This document shows, piece by piece, positions 35,258 to 44,292 of a stretch of 64,000 nt of DNA. Below the pieces are notes generated by a model that was not told the DNA's origin, did no database searches, and saw only the letters and a list, made by a program, of their open reading frames with translations. The number at the start of each line of letters is the position of its first letter. The first letter of the stretch is position 1. The DNA is from CAZJHX01 sp964545715. GTDB lineage: Bacteria; Myxococcota_A; UBA9042; GCA-2863065. Location of the stretch: NCBI GenBank assembly GCA_964545715.1, contig CAZJHX010000040.1, forward strand, positions 1-64,000. Direction: 5' to 3'. The translations under genes and the position numbers were made by a program.

Positions 35258-36179
35258 TGAACACCATGCCCGCGCCCCCGTCGTGGAAGACGGTGGGGGT
35301 AAAGATATGGCGCCCCTTGGCTTCGGCGACAAAGAGCCAAACCGAGGCGCCGAGCGCCAGCGCGGAGACGGCATACACGGTGTACGCCCCGATATCGCGG
35401 GCGCGCATGTCGGCGACCGCGTCGTCGTAGCTCTGGCGTCGATTTGGATCGTCGCTGGGGTTGGCCAGGCGGTTGGCGTCATCCCGGGCGTCCAGCGCGG
35501 TCACGTGCAAGACGACGCCGCTGACGGCCAGGGCGGCGCCACCGGCCAGCAGAACCCACTTGAAGCGTCCCTGTGCAGCCGTTGGCCGCTCGACGACGAC
35601 GACCGACGGCTCTGGGGCGGGGCTGGCTGCGGCGTCGGACTTTTGAAGCGTGATGACCATGCTGTGCTGACGACCGACGGCGTGCGTCCACTGGTGTTCA
35701 AAGGAGTGGTGTCCGTCACGGGTGACCAGCAGCGCGCTCTGAGTGCTGGTGGTCCAGCGCTTGTACGGCGGCTCCCAGGCCTTGCCGTCCAGGGTGACGG
35801 TTGCGCCCTCGTCCATCAGGGTGAGCTCGAGCAGCGCCCGGCTGGGCAGCAGCTCGCTCTCCACGCGTGTTTGCAGGTCGGAGACGATGGCCAGGCGCTC
35901 GTCAGGCACACCGTAGGTGCGGGCGCGGTCGATGGCGTGCCAGGCTTGTCTCCAATGCTCGAGGTGGGCATGACCGCTGGCCTGGTTGAACGCGTACCGC
36001 CAGTCGCCGTGGATGGCCTCCGCGGCCTCCCAGAGCTGGAAGGCGGGCTCCCAGCGGCCGTTCCGCGCGTGGTCCAGGGCCTGCTTGTGCAGAGCGTCTG
36101 CTTTCTCTTTGGGAGTCCTGGCCGTGGCTGGGGCGGCGCCCAGAAGCGAGACCATTGTGATGAGCATGATCGCGCGCAT
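35244..36179 (-). CDS. Exported TPR/PEGA-like membrane protein
   Basis: A 311-residue protein with a signal peptide (MRAIMLITMVSLLGAAPATA). TPR-like helices lie at ~25-110 (DALHKQALDHARNGRWEPAF, then YAFNQASGHAHLEHWRQAW). A PEGA-like beta unit follows (residues ~115-180, with ATVTLDGKAWEPPY), and then two TM helices (KWVLLAGGAALAVSGVVLHV and one near 260-280). This design is common in Myxococcota envelope proteins of unknown role. It lies 9 bp downstream of the FHA gene. Confidence 0.68.
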   Translation of the reverse strand: MRAIMLITMVSLLGAAPATARTPKEKADALHKQALDHARNGRWEPAFQLWEAAEAIHGDWRYAFNQASGHAHLEHWRQAWHAIDRARTYGVPDERLAIVSDLQTRVESELLPSRALLELTLMDEGATVTLDGKAWEPPYKRWTTSTQSALLVTRDGHHSFEHQWTHAVGRQHSMVITLQKSDAAASPAPEPSVVVVERPTAAQGRFKWVLLAGGAALAVSGVVLHVTALDARDDANRLANPSDDPNRRQSYDDAVADMRARDIGAYTVYAVSALALGASVWLFVAEAKGRHIFTPTVFHDGGAGMVFNARF

Positions 36180-36188
36180 TCAGGCCGC

Positions 36189-37259
36189 TTACTGTTCGTC
36201 CCGGGGCTTCTCGAGCGGTCGGATGACGCGGTCTTTTTTGTGGACCAGCGTGAGGCCGCCCTTGTCGCGCAGGGCCCAGTCCGCGCCCGTGTCGGCCTCC
36301 TGGTGACGCGAGCGCTTGCGGTCATGGTTACGGCGCTGTGGGGCGTTTGCGTCCAGCGGTACCCAGTCTGGTACGCGCTCGGACTCCTCGTCGTTGACCT
36401 CGGCGTAGTCGTCGCGATCGGAGGGCCGCCGACGCGGTCGGACGTCGACGCGCTGGCCGCCGGGCTCGACCTTTGTGGGGACGTCGTCTTCGAAAGTGCG
36501 ACGGCGTGACTGTACGAAGTCCGGACCCAGCTCGACGGCGTAGGGACGCAGCGGCTGGTCCTCCTGCGGGTCGAAGCCGGTCTCAGGCAGCCCGTCGAAG
36601 GAGTCCTGGATGGGCGCCTCGCGGAGGTCGGGCACGTCGGGAGCCTCGGACCACGCTTTGACGCGGGTGTTGCCGATGCGGATCTCGGCGCCGTCGCGGA
36701 TGTTCATCCCGTCGGCGACCTTTCGGCCGTCTACGTACACCCCGTTGTAGCTGCCGTTGTCGTCGATCTGCATCAGCCCGTTGCGGAAGCGCTTGATCGT
36801 GCAGTGCAGGGCGTCCAGCGTGGCGTCCTCGACCAGGATGTCGGCGTCGGAGTTGCCCAGGTCCAGGCGCGCGCGGTGCGTGCGGATCTCCAGCGGCGGG
36901 CCTTCGGGCGGCCAGACCACCAGCGTCATCGGCCAGCCGAGCTCTTCGCGCGCGGTGGTGTAGACGGCAAAGAAGTGCTCGAACTCGAGCTCGTCGCCGC
37001 CGCGGAGAACCTGACTCTTCTCAACCAGGCGGTTGTTGATCTTGGCGTTGATGCCAACGGTCGGGACAAAGCGGTGGCCGCCGTGGACACGCTGGACGCG
37101 GGCGCGCACCGGGGGCTTGGTGCGGCCGGCGTCCCACTGTGGGGGGAGATCGGTGACGTCGTCGTCCAGCGCAACTTCCATGCGCCGCTCGTCCTTGTAC
37201 ACCTGCAGGTACGCTTCGCCTTTCGGCCGGAACCTGGCTTGGGGCTCCCCAACGCTCAT
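36189..37259 (-). CDS. FHA-domain protein
   Basis: ATG 37259 is chosen over an upstream in-frame start because MSVGEPQARFRPKG begins a normal cytoplasmic N-terminus. There are 356 residues. The FHA domain spans about 110-205 and ends with NGSYNGVYVDGRKV, the NGxxVNG-type loop. A second, weak FHA-like half (GINAKINNRLVEKS...GDELEF) lies at ~67-100. The usual GR and SxxH phospho-Thr contacts are replaced (LGN and DALH), so phosphopeptide binding may be altered. The C-terminal third is charged and disordered, with Arg/Lys/Asp runs. It is divergent from the vWA lipoprotein. Confidence 0.8.
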   Translation of the reverse strand: MSVGEPQARFRPKGEAYLQVYKDERRMEVALDDDVTDLPPQWDAGRTKPPVRARVQRVHGGHRFVPTVGINAKINNRLVEKSQVLRGGDELEFEHFFAVYTTAREELGWPMTLVVWPPEGPPLEIRTHRARLDLGNSDADILVEDATLDALHCTIKRFRNGLMQIDDNGSYNGVYVDGRKVADGMNIRDGAEIRIGNTRVKAWSEAPDVPDLREAPIQDSFDGLPETGFDPQEDQPLRPYAVELGPDFVQSRRRTFEDDVPTKVEPGGQRVDVRPRRRPSDRDDYAEVNDEESERVPDWVPLDANAPQRRNHDRKRSRHQEADTGADWALRDKGGLTLVHKKDRVIRPLEKPRDEQ

Positions 37260-37318
37260 ATGGTCAGGGTAGCATAGACAGTTGGAGAGCAGCCCACGGC
37301 TCGGGTATGATGCCTGCC

Positions 37319-39139
37319 ATGACGATCGCACGGGCGCTTCTTGGAGTGAGTCTTCTGCTGGCCGTAACGGCCTGCAACAACATTCCTATCGATGGACTGC
37401 AGCGGAACTTCTTCGTGAAGGTCACGCAGGTCGAAAACAACACCGAGCCCGTGAAGGTCGACTTCCTGTGGGTGATCGACAACTCGGCGTCCATGTGCCA
37501 GGAGCAGGCGTCGCTGGCGGGGTCGTTCGACGAGTTCCTGCAGCGCATCTCCAGCTTCGTCAACATCGACTTCCGCATCGCGGTGGTCACCACCGACATG
37601 CTCTCCGAGGAGCACTCCGGCAGGTTCCGCCACCACAAGACCACCGAGTTCCCGTTCGCCTGCGCTGAGACCTCGATTCGGTACTGCCTGCGCGGCGAGG
37701 ACGACATGTGCACGCAGGGCTACGACGAGCCGGGTCTGCCGGCGCGCGAGGGACTGGGCTCAAACTGGGTGTGCGACGCCCCCGACAAGGTCAAAAACAT
37801 CACCAACTGCAACGAGAGCCTGAACTCCAAGTGCCGCAAGCTCTGCGAGTCCGATGCCGAGTGCGACGCCCAGTTCTTTGGCGCCGAGCAGGGCACCTCC
37901 TGCAAAGACGACCCGGGCACCTGCCGGTACAAGTGCCTCATCCCGTCCGGCGACCCCAACAACTCCGGCTGCGTCCTGCGCCCCCAGACCACGGTCTGCC
38001 CGGGCACCGAAGACATGTACAGCCTCCTGGTCCAGGGCGCCGGCAAGGACCCCAACCAGGGCATCTGCGAGTCCAACGGCGTCCCGTGCTACGTCAGCGA
38101 CGGCTGCCCCGACGGCAGCAAATGCGCCCGCCCGGCGGCCTATCTCACCCCGTCCACGGCTGACGAGCTGTTCAAATGCGTCGGCGTCGTCGGCGCCGAG
38201 CAGCACAACAACGCCAACCTCGAGCAAGGCCTCAACGCCGCCATCTTCGCGCTGGACAAGAACGGCCCCAACGCCCTCCAAGCGCGCGAGTTCCTGCGCG
38301 ACGACGCCTACCTGGTGATCGTCTTCGTCTCCGACGAGGATGACTGCTCGGTCGACGACAACCGCGAGCTCAAGAAAGAGCAGTACGGCACCTGCACCTG
38401 CCTCCCAGACACCAACAACGGCGGCAAGATGCGCCCGGTCAACGAGGCCGTCAACCGCATCAAGGCCCTCAAGCAGGACCCGGGCTTTGTCCTCGTCGCG
38501 GCGATCGTCGGCGACTCCCAGCTCGAAGAAGAGGGCGCGATCACCGAAAACCGCGAAGACTACTTCGCCTCCAAGTGCTCCAAGTGCGAAGAGCCGGGCG
38601 CCCAACACCCGCTCCTCTTCAACACGTACATCTGCGAGTCCGCGGCCGGAAAAGCCGACTTCGGCAGCCGCTATGTAAAATTCGTCAACAAGTTCGGCAA
38701 GAACGGCATCCTGACCAACATCTGCTCCGACGCCGGCGTCGCCCCGGCCCTGGACACAATCGCCGACCGCATCATCCGCGTCTTCACCAAGATCTGCCTG
38801 CCCAGAGCCGTCGACGAGGACCAGGATCTGGTCATCCACAAGCTGGGCCCACAGGGCAACTGCGCCAGCGGAGCGGCCTGCTGCATCAAGACCTCCCAGC
38901 AGTGCCCCGACCCGGAAGAGTGCGAAGACGGCACCCTCTGCGAGCCGGTCCGCAGCGAGCAGCTCACAGAGTCCGACGAGCCCGACACCTTCACCTACAA
39001 GGTCCAGGCGTCCTCCGACTGCACCGAGACGCCGGACAAGCGCGCCGTCTTCTTCAACTTCCTCCTGGAGCCCGGCTCCGGCGTCGAGATCGACTACCAG
39101 GCAGCGACCAAGGTCGACCCCACCGTCGCCCCCGAGTAA
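37319..39139 (+). CDS. Lipoprotein with von Willebrand factor A-like domain
   Basis: ATG at 37319 gives 606 residues; two other ATGs at 37307 and 37310 are possible. The lipid-anchor Cys is residue 19 (LLAVTAC). The vWA fold starts at VKVDFLWVIDNSASM with MIDAS residues D54, S56 and S58, and continues past a ~150-residue Cys-rich insertion (C residues in CESDAECDAQFFG, CKDDPGTC and others) to YLVIVFVSDEDDCS and FVLVAAIVG. The C-terminal region has more Cys pairs (CCIKTSQQCPDPEEC). It is likely an outer-membrane or surface lipoprotein binding a metal-dependent ligand. The type is common in Myxococcota. Confidence 0.85.
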   Translation: MTIARALLGVSLLLAVTACNNIPIDGLQRNFFVKVTQVENNTEPVKVDFLWVIDNSASMCQEQASLAGSFDEFLQRISSFVNIDFRIAVVTTDMLSEEHSGRFRHHKTTEFPFACAETSIRYCLRGEDDMCTQGYDEPGLPAREGLGSNWVCDAPDKVKNITNCNESLNSKCRKLCESDAECDAQFFGAEQGTSCKDDPGTCRYKCLIPSGDPNNSGCVLRPQTTVCPGTEDMYSLLVQGAGKDPNQGICESNGVPCYVSDGCPDGSKCARPAAYLTPSTADELFKCVGVVGAEQHNNANLEQGLNAAIFALDKNGPNALQAREFLRDDAYLVIVFVSDEDDCSVDDNRELKKEQYGTCTCLPDTNNGGKMRPVNEAVNRIKALKQDPGFVLVAAIVGDSQLEEEGAITENREDYFASKCSKCEEPGAQHPLLFNTYICESAAGKADFGSRYVKFVNKFGKNGILTNICSDAGVAPALDTIADRIIRVFTKICLPRAVDEDQDLVIHKLGPQGNCASGAACCIKTSQQCPDPEECEDGTLCEPVRSEQLTESDEPDTFTYKVQASSDCTETPDKRAVFFNFLLEPGSGVEIDYQAATKVDPTVAPE

Positions 39140-39202
39140 GCCGGCCGTCACCCGCCGTCCTGCATCTATATCGGCGTTGGCACTCTGAGCTGGCTGGGAC
39201 GG

Positions 39203-42112
39203 CTAGCGGCGCGACCAGCCCAGGCGGATGTGCAGGCCTCGGGTCTTGCCCTCGCCCTCGAACTCGATGCCTGCGCCGACCGTGCTCAGGGTCTCGAGGA
39301 GGCGGGTCAGGGGGGCGCCCTCGACCGGGACGGCCGGCACGATTGGTGTGGTCTCAGTGCCGTAGAGGGTGTGGGTGAGGGCGCCGTCCGTGAGTTCGAA
39401 TTGGCCGCCCTGGACCGTGGCGGGGTGGAAGCCCAGGTAGGCGAGCGTTGATTCACGTGTGGGGAGGCCCTTGCGGAGGCCGTTGACGAGCACCTCCATG
39501 TCGCGGAAGGCGGCGCTTCGTTGTCTCAGGGCCTCGGTCTCTATCATCGCCTGGGCTACCTTGATGAGCCAGCTGTCTGGGCGATCGGCGGCGAAGCCCA
39601 GATGGGTTTGCACGGCCACCTCGTCGTCGGTGCCGTCGCGGGCCGGTGGTCTGGGGGCGTGGCCGTCGAGGATGCGGTCCACCTGTTGCAGCAGCGTTGC
39701 CTCGTTCAGGGCCACTATGATGGCGGAGTCGGCGATGGCGTAGTGAATTGCGAACGGGTCCGGCGGGGCGTTGCGGCCGCGAAGTGTGACCTCGATCTTC
39801 ACCGTCTTGACGTTGCGGTGCCTGGCGCCCTCTTTCCACTCGACCATGCCCGGGGCCGCGCTCTCGGCGAAGGCGCGGATGGCGGTCAGGGTGGCGACCA
39901 GCGAGATCGGGTTGCGGACCTCCGCTCCGACGTAGAGCGGGGCGTGGTTCAGGATGCCCGCAACCTCGGCGTCTCTCGGGCTCTTCCAGTGGCGCTTGGC
40001 CCTGGGGACCATATCTGTGAGGACCGCCAGATCCCACAGCGCGGGGCCGTCGCCTGTGCCGACCATCACCCAGTCTCCCAGCCAGCCGAACTTGATCCGG
40101 GTACTGCCGAGAAAGCGGCCCATCTTGTCCAGCTCGCGTCTCAGGCGGCTCTTCTCGCCGATGGCCAGGGTCCACTGGGCGCCGTTCATCAGCACCGGGG
40201 GCACGATGAGACCCCGGCCGACCATCCCGATGAGCTCGTCGTAGTCGGAGCGCTCGATCAGCGGCAGCATGCGACCGTCGACCTCAAAGCGCTTGCCGTC
40301 GCTGGATCTGCGGATCCGAACCGCAATCGGGTCGATGAACGTCCGCCAGTAGCGCTGATAACCCGTCCTGAACTGGTCATAGGCGGCCTTCTCGGCCGGG
40401 GTCGCCTTCGCGATATCCAGGTCGGCCAGCGGGGTCAGGACCGACGTGCGGCCCCAGACCTTGGATGAGGCGCCGGTCGCGGCGTCGAAGGCGATCGGGG
40501 TGCCGTCGGCGTGCTTCAGCTCATCGCGGCTCAGATAACCCGCCTCAACCACCGCATCGATGTTCTTGGGGGCCCTGCCCTCCAGCCAGCCGTACATCAG
40601 GGAGGCGTAGCCCACCGCCGCCATGTCGGCCTGGGCGGCCATGCGTCGGGCCTGCAGAATCTTCGTCCTCGGGGAGATGGCGCGCGCGACAAAGGCGTCG
40701 CTGATGAACACGTAGCCGTCCTCTTCGGCCCGGTCATACGGGTACACGGCGCGCATGTAGCGATAGTCGCCGCTCTTCTGCAACGCCGGGGCCCTTCCGT
40801 CGTAGACATCGGCAAAACGCTCGATGGCGCGGCGGCTGTTGGAGACGTAGATCACGCCATCCAGGTCCATGCGGTGCTGATTTACCGTTCTGTCGGCCGT
40901 GAAGACGTTGCGCACGCTGTGGCCGTGCACCGTGTACGTGGCCTCCTTCATCTTGGGATGTCGGCTGCGCGCGGACGCCTCATAGCCCGACAAGCTGGAG
41001 TTCAGCAGCGTCTTGTTGCGCACGTGGAACAGGATGCTGACGTCCGCGCCCTCCCTCAGGAACGGGTCGCCGCAAGTCACCGCCACGCCTTTGGCCGCGA
41101 TGTGTCCCAGCGTCTTGGACAGGCCCGTGCGCTCGATCATCAGCTGGCGCTCGTACCGCTCTGCAAGAAAGCTGTCCCCCGAGCGCCACTCGACCAGGCG
41201 CGCCAGCGGGGTCAGCCACTGGTCCACGTCCGCGGCCGCCTTCACCGCGGTGCGCAGGTCATGAAAATGCAGATACAGCATGTCGTCGGGCACCCGCGCG
41301 GCCAGCGGCTCGCTTTTGACCGGCTTGCCCAGCTCGCGAATCATCTCCTCCCACGGATGCGGCTTCAGCGGCACCGCCTCGATGCTGTCGATGGCGACCG
41401 TCCGCTTGGAGGCGTCCTCCTCGCGATATCGCAGCCCGCGATCGGCCTGCAGCGCCTCCTCCACCGACGTGGCGCCCGTGTACAGGCTCATCATCTCGCC
41501 CAGATCACTTCGCCTCTCGCGCCGGTTAACCGCTGTACCCGTCGCTGAGCGCCCCGCCATCACGCTGGCCCGCGAGGCAGCAAAGCTGTGAAACGGTGTG
41601 CGCCGTCCCCACCACGCGTCGCCGCGCGCTCGGATGTACTGCGACCAGGCTCTGAAAAAGCGCGCCGGCAGCTCTTTTGGCGCTGCCACCTTCCGCGGCA
41701 CATCCACGTGCACCGTCTTGCGCGTCCAGCCCGTGACGCTGCCGCGCTGCCAGGTCTGGCCGCCGACGTGGGCGACTACCGTGACGCGCTTTGGCGCCTT
41801 CTTCCCCACGAGCCGCACGTACAGTCGCGTCCCGTCGACCGCCGCCACACCGTGCTGCGGGCCCTGCACGCTCAGCTTGAGGTTGGTGTTCTGCCATCGG
41901 TTCGGCGCCCATCCGCCCGGTACCGCAGCCTCTATATATATATGGCCTTTGGCCCGGGTGCGGGCCACTGCCGACGTCGTCAGCGGCGGCTCCTCGGTCT
42001 CCGCGACCCGACCCCTCTGCACCATCACTGTCGGTTGCGGCTCCATGGCCGCTGTGACCAACCGGACGAGAGACGCCACAGCGGCGCTGAAAAGGAAGAG
42101 TCTGAGCTTCAT
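39203..42112 (-). CDS. Large exported protein of unknown family
   Basis: ATG 42112 has AGGAG 5-6 bases upstream, so the nine extra N-terminal codons are rejected. The 969-residue product has a signal peptide (FLFSAAVASLVRLVTAA) and is otherwise soluble. Features include WWGRRTPFHSF, a His-bearing segment DDMLYLHFHDL near residue 280, and several beta-type blocks such as VPPVLMNGAQWTLAIG. No active site is recognised. It stands alone between convergent and divergent neighbours, with no operon partner. A TA-repeat (41933-41943) lies in the coding sequence near the N-terminus. Confidence 0.7.
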   Translation of the reverse strand: MKLRLFLFSAAVASLVRLVTAAMEPQPTVMVQRGRVAETEEPPLTTSAVARTRAKGHIYIEAAVPGGWAPNRWQNTNLKLSVQGPQHGVAAVDGTRLYVRLVGKKAPKRVTVVAHVGGQTWQRGSVTGWTRKTVHVDVPRKVAAPKELPARFFRAWSQYIRARGDAWWGRRTPFHSFAASRASVMAGRSATGTAVNRRERRSDLGEMMSLYTGATSVEEALQADRGLRYREEDASKRTVAIDSIEAVPLKPHPWEEMIRELGKPVKSEPLAARVPDDMLYLHFHDLRTAVKAAADVDQWLTPLARLVEWRSGDSFLAERYERQLMIERTGLSKTLGHIAAKGVAVTCGDPFLREGADVSILFHVRNKTLLNSSLSGYEASARSRHPKMKEATYTVHGHSVRNVFTADRTVNQHRMDLDGVIYVSNSRRAIERFADVYDGRAPALQKSGDYRYMRAVYPYDRAEEDGYVFISDAFVARAISPRTKILQARRMAAQADMAAVGYASLMYGWLEGRAPKNIDAVVEAGYLSRDELKHADGTPIAFDAATGASSKVWGRTSVLTPLADLDIAKATPAEKAAYDQFRTGYQRYWRTFIDPIAVRIRRSSDGKRFEVDGRMLPLIERSDYDELIGMVGRGLIVPPVLMNGAQWTLAIGEKSRLRRELDKMGRFLGSTRIKFGWLGDWVMVGTGDGPALWDLAVLTDMVPRAKRHWKSPRDAEVAGILNHAPLYVGAEVRNPISLVATLTAIRAFAESAAPGMVEWKEGARHRNVKTVKIEVTLRGRNAPPDPFAIHYAIADSAIIVALNEATLLQQVDRILDGHAPRPPARDGTDDEVAVQTHLGFAADRPDSWLIKVAQAMIETEALRQRSAAFRDMEVLVNGLRKGLPTRESTLAYLGFHPATVQGGQFELTDGALTHTLYGTETTPIVPAVPVEGAPLTRLLETLSTVGAGIEFEGEGKTRGLHIRLGWSRR

Positions 42113-42289
42113 CGAATCTCCTGCGAGTGAAGACACCACGTGACACCGGCCGGACTCGCTGTTGCCAGCGCCGTGCCAGCAGCCAACCCATTGAAATCAC
42201 AAGCCGCGACCACCCGCTGTGCGAAGCTCGGGTGGCGGAATCGGGAAGCGCGCTTCGCGGGGACACGAAAATGCGCTATGACACCGCCC

Positions 42290-43240
42290 ATGGACGCCGA
42301 CCAGCTGACGACCGCGCTCATTGCCCAGCTAGCCGAGAGCGCGCGCGCCCGGGAGCTGGCAGCCGCTGCTTTCGACTGGGCCCTGGCGCAGCCCATCACA
42401 GACATCATCGACCCCGAGCTCGTGGCCAAGCACGTCATCGCCGCGCTGTCGGGTCCGGCACCGACCGCGCTGCTTCAGACCCACTTTGCCCGCGCCGTCG
42501 CCGCCGAGCAGGCGCGAGTCGCCGACAGCAAGGAGCACCTGGAGGCCAACGTCCCCAAGCCGGTCGTGACCGAGTTTTCACAGCGCATGACGCGGCCTGC
42601 CAGGTTGCCTCGCGGCTGGGCGGCGGACATCGTGGATCCCGCTTTTGTGCAGACGATCCTGGCCAACGCCCTGGCCGACGTACTGGAGGACTTTCTCAAG
42701 ACGCTGCCCATCCCGCGCGGCGCAGGAAACCTGCTGGGCTCGCTGACCCGTCGCGCCGGCAAGCTCAACGTCAAAGCCGTGCCGTTCTCCGGCCAGGCGT
42801 CCGACTTCGCCCAGAAGGGCGCCGAGCGCATGCGCAAGAGCGTCCTGGTGCAGCTGCGGGCGCCCAAAAACAAGCCGCAGGTCGACGCCGCCCTGGCCCG
42901 TGGAGCGGACGCCGTGCTGGGACTGCCCACCGATCAAGTGCTGGCGCTGCTGGACGATCCCGGACCCGAGACCGTCTCCGGATGGATCAGCGCCACGCTG
43001 GCCCACAACCTGGCCCGACCCGAGATCACGCAGACCGTCACCGCCCAGATCCAAGCCGCGATCGCAGCCGAGGGTGACGGTGAGCAGACTATCGGCGCCT
43101 TCTTGCAGCGCATGGGCGATCTCGACACCCTGCGCGCTGACCTGGAGCCGCTCGCAGCCGCACACTTCAGCGACTTTGCCGCGACCGACGCCTTTGCGCA
43201 GTGGCTGCGCGGCGTGGTCGACGGCGCACTGGAGACCTGA
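42290..43240 (+). CDS. Helical cytoplasmic protein of unknown function upstream of pyrD
   Basis: The start is ATG 42290 (MDADQLTTALIAQL); ATG 42278 would add four residues. The 316-residue protein is Ala/Leu-rich and mostly helical, with no signal peptide or TM segment. Recurrent short helices (ADVLEDFLKTLPIPRGAGN; VDAALARGADAVLGLP) give it a repeat-like look. It ends in TGATG overlap with pyrD, so both are made from one message. No known domain is recognised. Confidence 0.65.
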   Translation: MDADQLTTALIAQLAESARARELAAAAFDWALAQPITDIIDPELVAKHVIAALSGPAPTALLQTHFARAVAAEQARVADSKEHLEANVPKPVVTEFSQRMTRPARLPRGWAADIVDPAFVQTILANALADVLEDFLKTLPIPRGAGNLLGSLTRRAGKLNVKAVPFSGQASDFAQKGAERMRKSVLVQLRAPKNKPQVDAALARGADAVLGLPTDQVLALLDDPGPETVSGWISATLAHNLARPEITQTVTAQIQAAIAAEGDGEQTIGAFLQRMGDLDTLRADLEPLAAAHFSDFAATDAFAQWLRGVVDGALET

Positions 43241-44283
43241 TGTACACCCTGGCCCGCCCAGTCTTGTTTCGCCTGGATCCCGAGCGCGCCCACAATCTGG
43301 TGTTCAGCGCACTGCGAGCCCTCGGGCCCGTCGCGCGCGGCCTCGCCAACCTGGCCTGGGGACCGCCGGATCCGGGCCTGGCCACCGAGTTTGCCGGCAT
43401 CAAGGCCGCCGGCCCGGTCGGGCTCGCCGCAGGGCTCGACAAGAACGGCGTCCTGGCGCGGTTCTGGCCCAACTGCGGCTTTGGCTTCGTCGAGCTCGGC
43501 ACCGTCACCGCGCTGGCCCAGCCGGGCAACCCCAAGCCGCGCATGTTCCGCTTCCCGGAGCACCGCGCGATCATCAACCGCATGGGCTTCAACAACGGCG
43601 GATCCGCGGCATTGGCGGAGCGTCTCGCCGGCGTCGGGCGGCTCTCTGTGCCCTGCGGCATCAACCTCGGCAAGTCCAAGGTGACGCCGCTCGAAGAGGC
43701 TGTCGCCGACTATGTGACCAGCACCCAGCGCGTACATACCCTCGCCGATTATCTGGTCATCAACGTCAGCTCGCCCAACACGCCCGGGCTGCGCAAGCTG
43801 CAGGACGCCGGGTTCCTGGGCGAGATCGTCACCGCGGTCTGCGCTGAGGCACATGGCGTCCCGGTCTTCGTCAAGCTGGCACCCGACCTCACCGACGAGG
43901 CCCTGGCAGAGGCCGTCGGCGTGGCCACACAGTGCGGCGCGGCCGGCATCATCGCGACCAACACCACCATCGAGCGGCACGGCGTCCCCGACGTCGGCGC
44001 CGGCGGGCTGTCCGGCGATCCGCTGCGCGCACGCTCGCTGGAGGTGATCCGCAAGGTCTGCCGGCAGACCGATCTGCCCGTGATCGGCGTCGGCGGCATC
44101 TCCACTGTGGACGACGTCGTCAACATACTGGGCGCGGGCGCCGTCGCCGTTCAGGTTTTCAGCGCGCTGATCTATGAAGGTCCCGGGCTGGTGAGCCGTC
44201 TGAATCGAGGACTTCTGGCCCGGATGAAGACACAAGGGCTGCGCGATCTGGGCGAGTTGCGCGCGGCTGTCAGGCTACAGTAG
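43240..44283 (+). CDS. pyrD: Dihydroorotate dehydrogenase (quinone), class 2
   Basis: 347 residues from ATG 43240. It oxidises dihydroorotate to orotate with quinone as acceptor, the fourth step of pyrimidine synthesis, at the inner membrane. The class 2 N-terminal helices are present (LFRLDPERAHNLVFSALRAL). The FMN/substrate motifs are GLAAGLDKNG, NRMGFNN and INVSSPNTPGLR (the catalytic Ser of class 2), then GIIATNTT and GVGGI. Length and motif order are normal for the class. Confidence 0.95.
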   Translation: MYTLARPVLFRLDPERAHNLVFSALRALGPVARGLANLAWGPPDPGLATEFAGIKAAGPVGLAAGLDKNGVLARFWPNCGFGFVELGTVTALAQPGNPKPRMFRFPEHRAIINRMGFNNGGSAALAERLAGVGRLSVPCGINLGKSKVTPLEEAVADYVTSTQRVHTLADYLVINVSSPNTPGLRKLQDAGFLGEIVTAVCAEAHGVPVFVKLAPDLTDEALAEAVGVATQCGAAGIIATNTTIERHGVPDVGAGGLSGDPLRARSLEVIRKVCRQTDLPVIGVGGISTVDDVVNILGAGAVAVQVFSALIYEGPGLVSRLNRGLLARMKTQGLRDLGELRAAVRLQ

Positions 44284-44292
44284 GTTGGCACC

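Noticed and set aside
37760..39151. A 463-residue minus-strand frame opposite the vWA lipoprotein
   Set aside because: Composition is Val/Ala/Gly/Asp repeats caused by GC skew; the plus strand has MIDAS and Cys motifs.
39140..39202. Possible terminator between convergent genes
   Set aside because: Only short, widely spaced complementary segments are present and no T-run was found on either strand.
41933..41943. TA-repeat as a possible promoter or replication element
   Set aside because: It is inside coding sequence and encodes His-Ile-Tyr-Ile; no other element is near.
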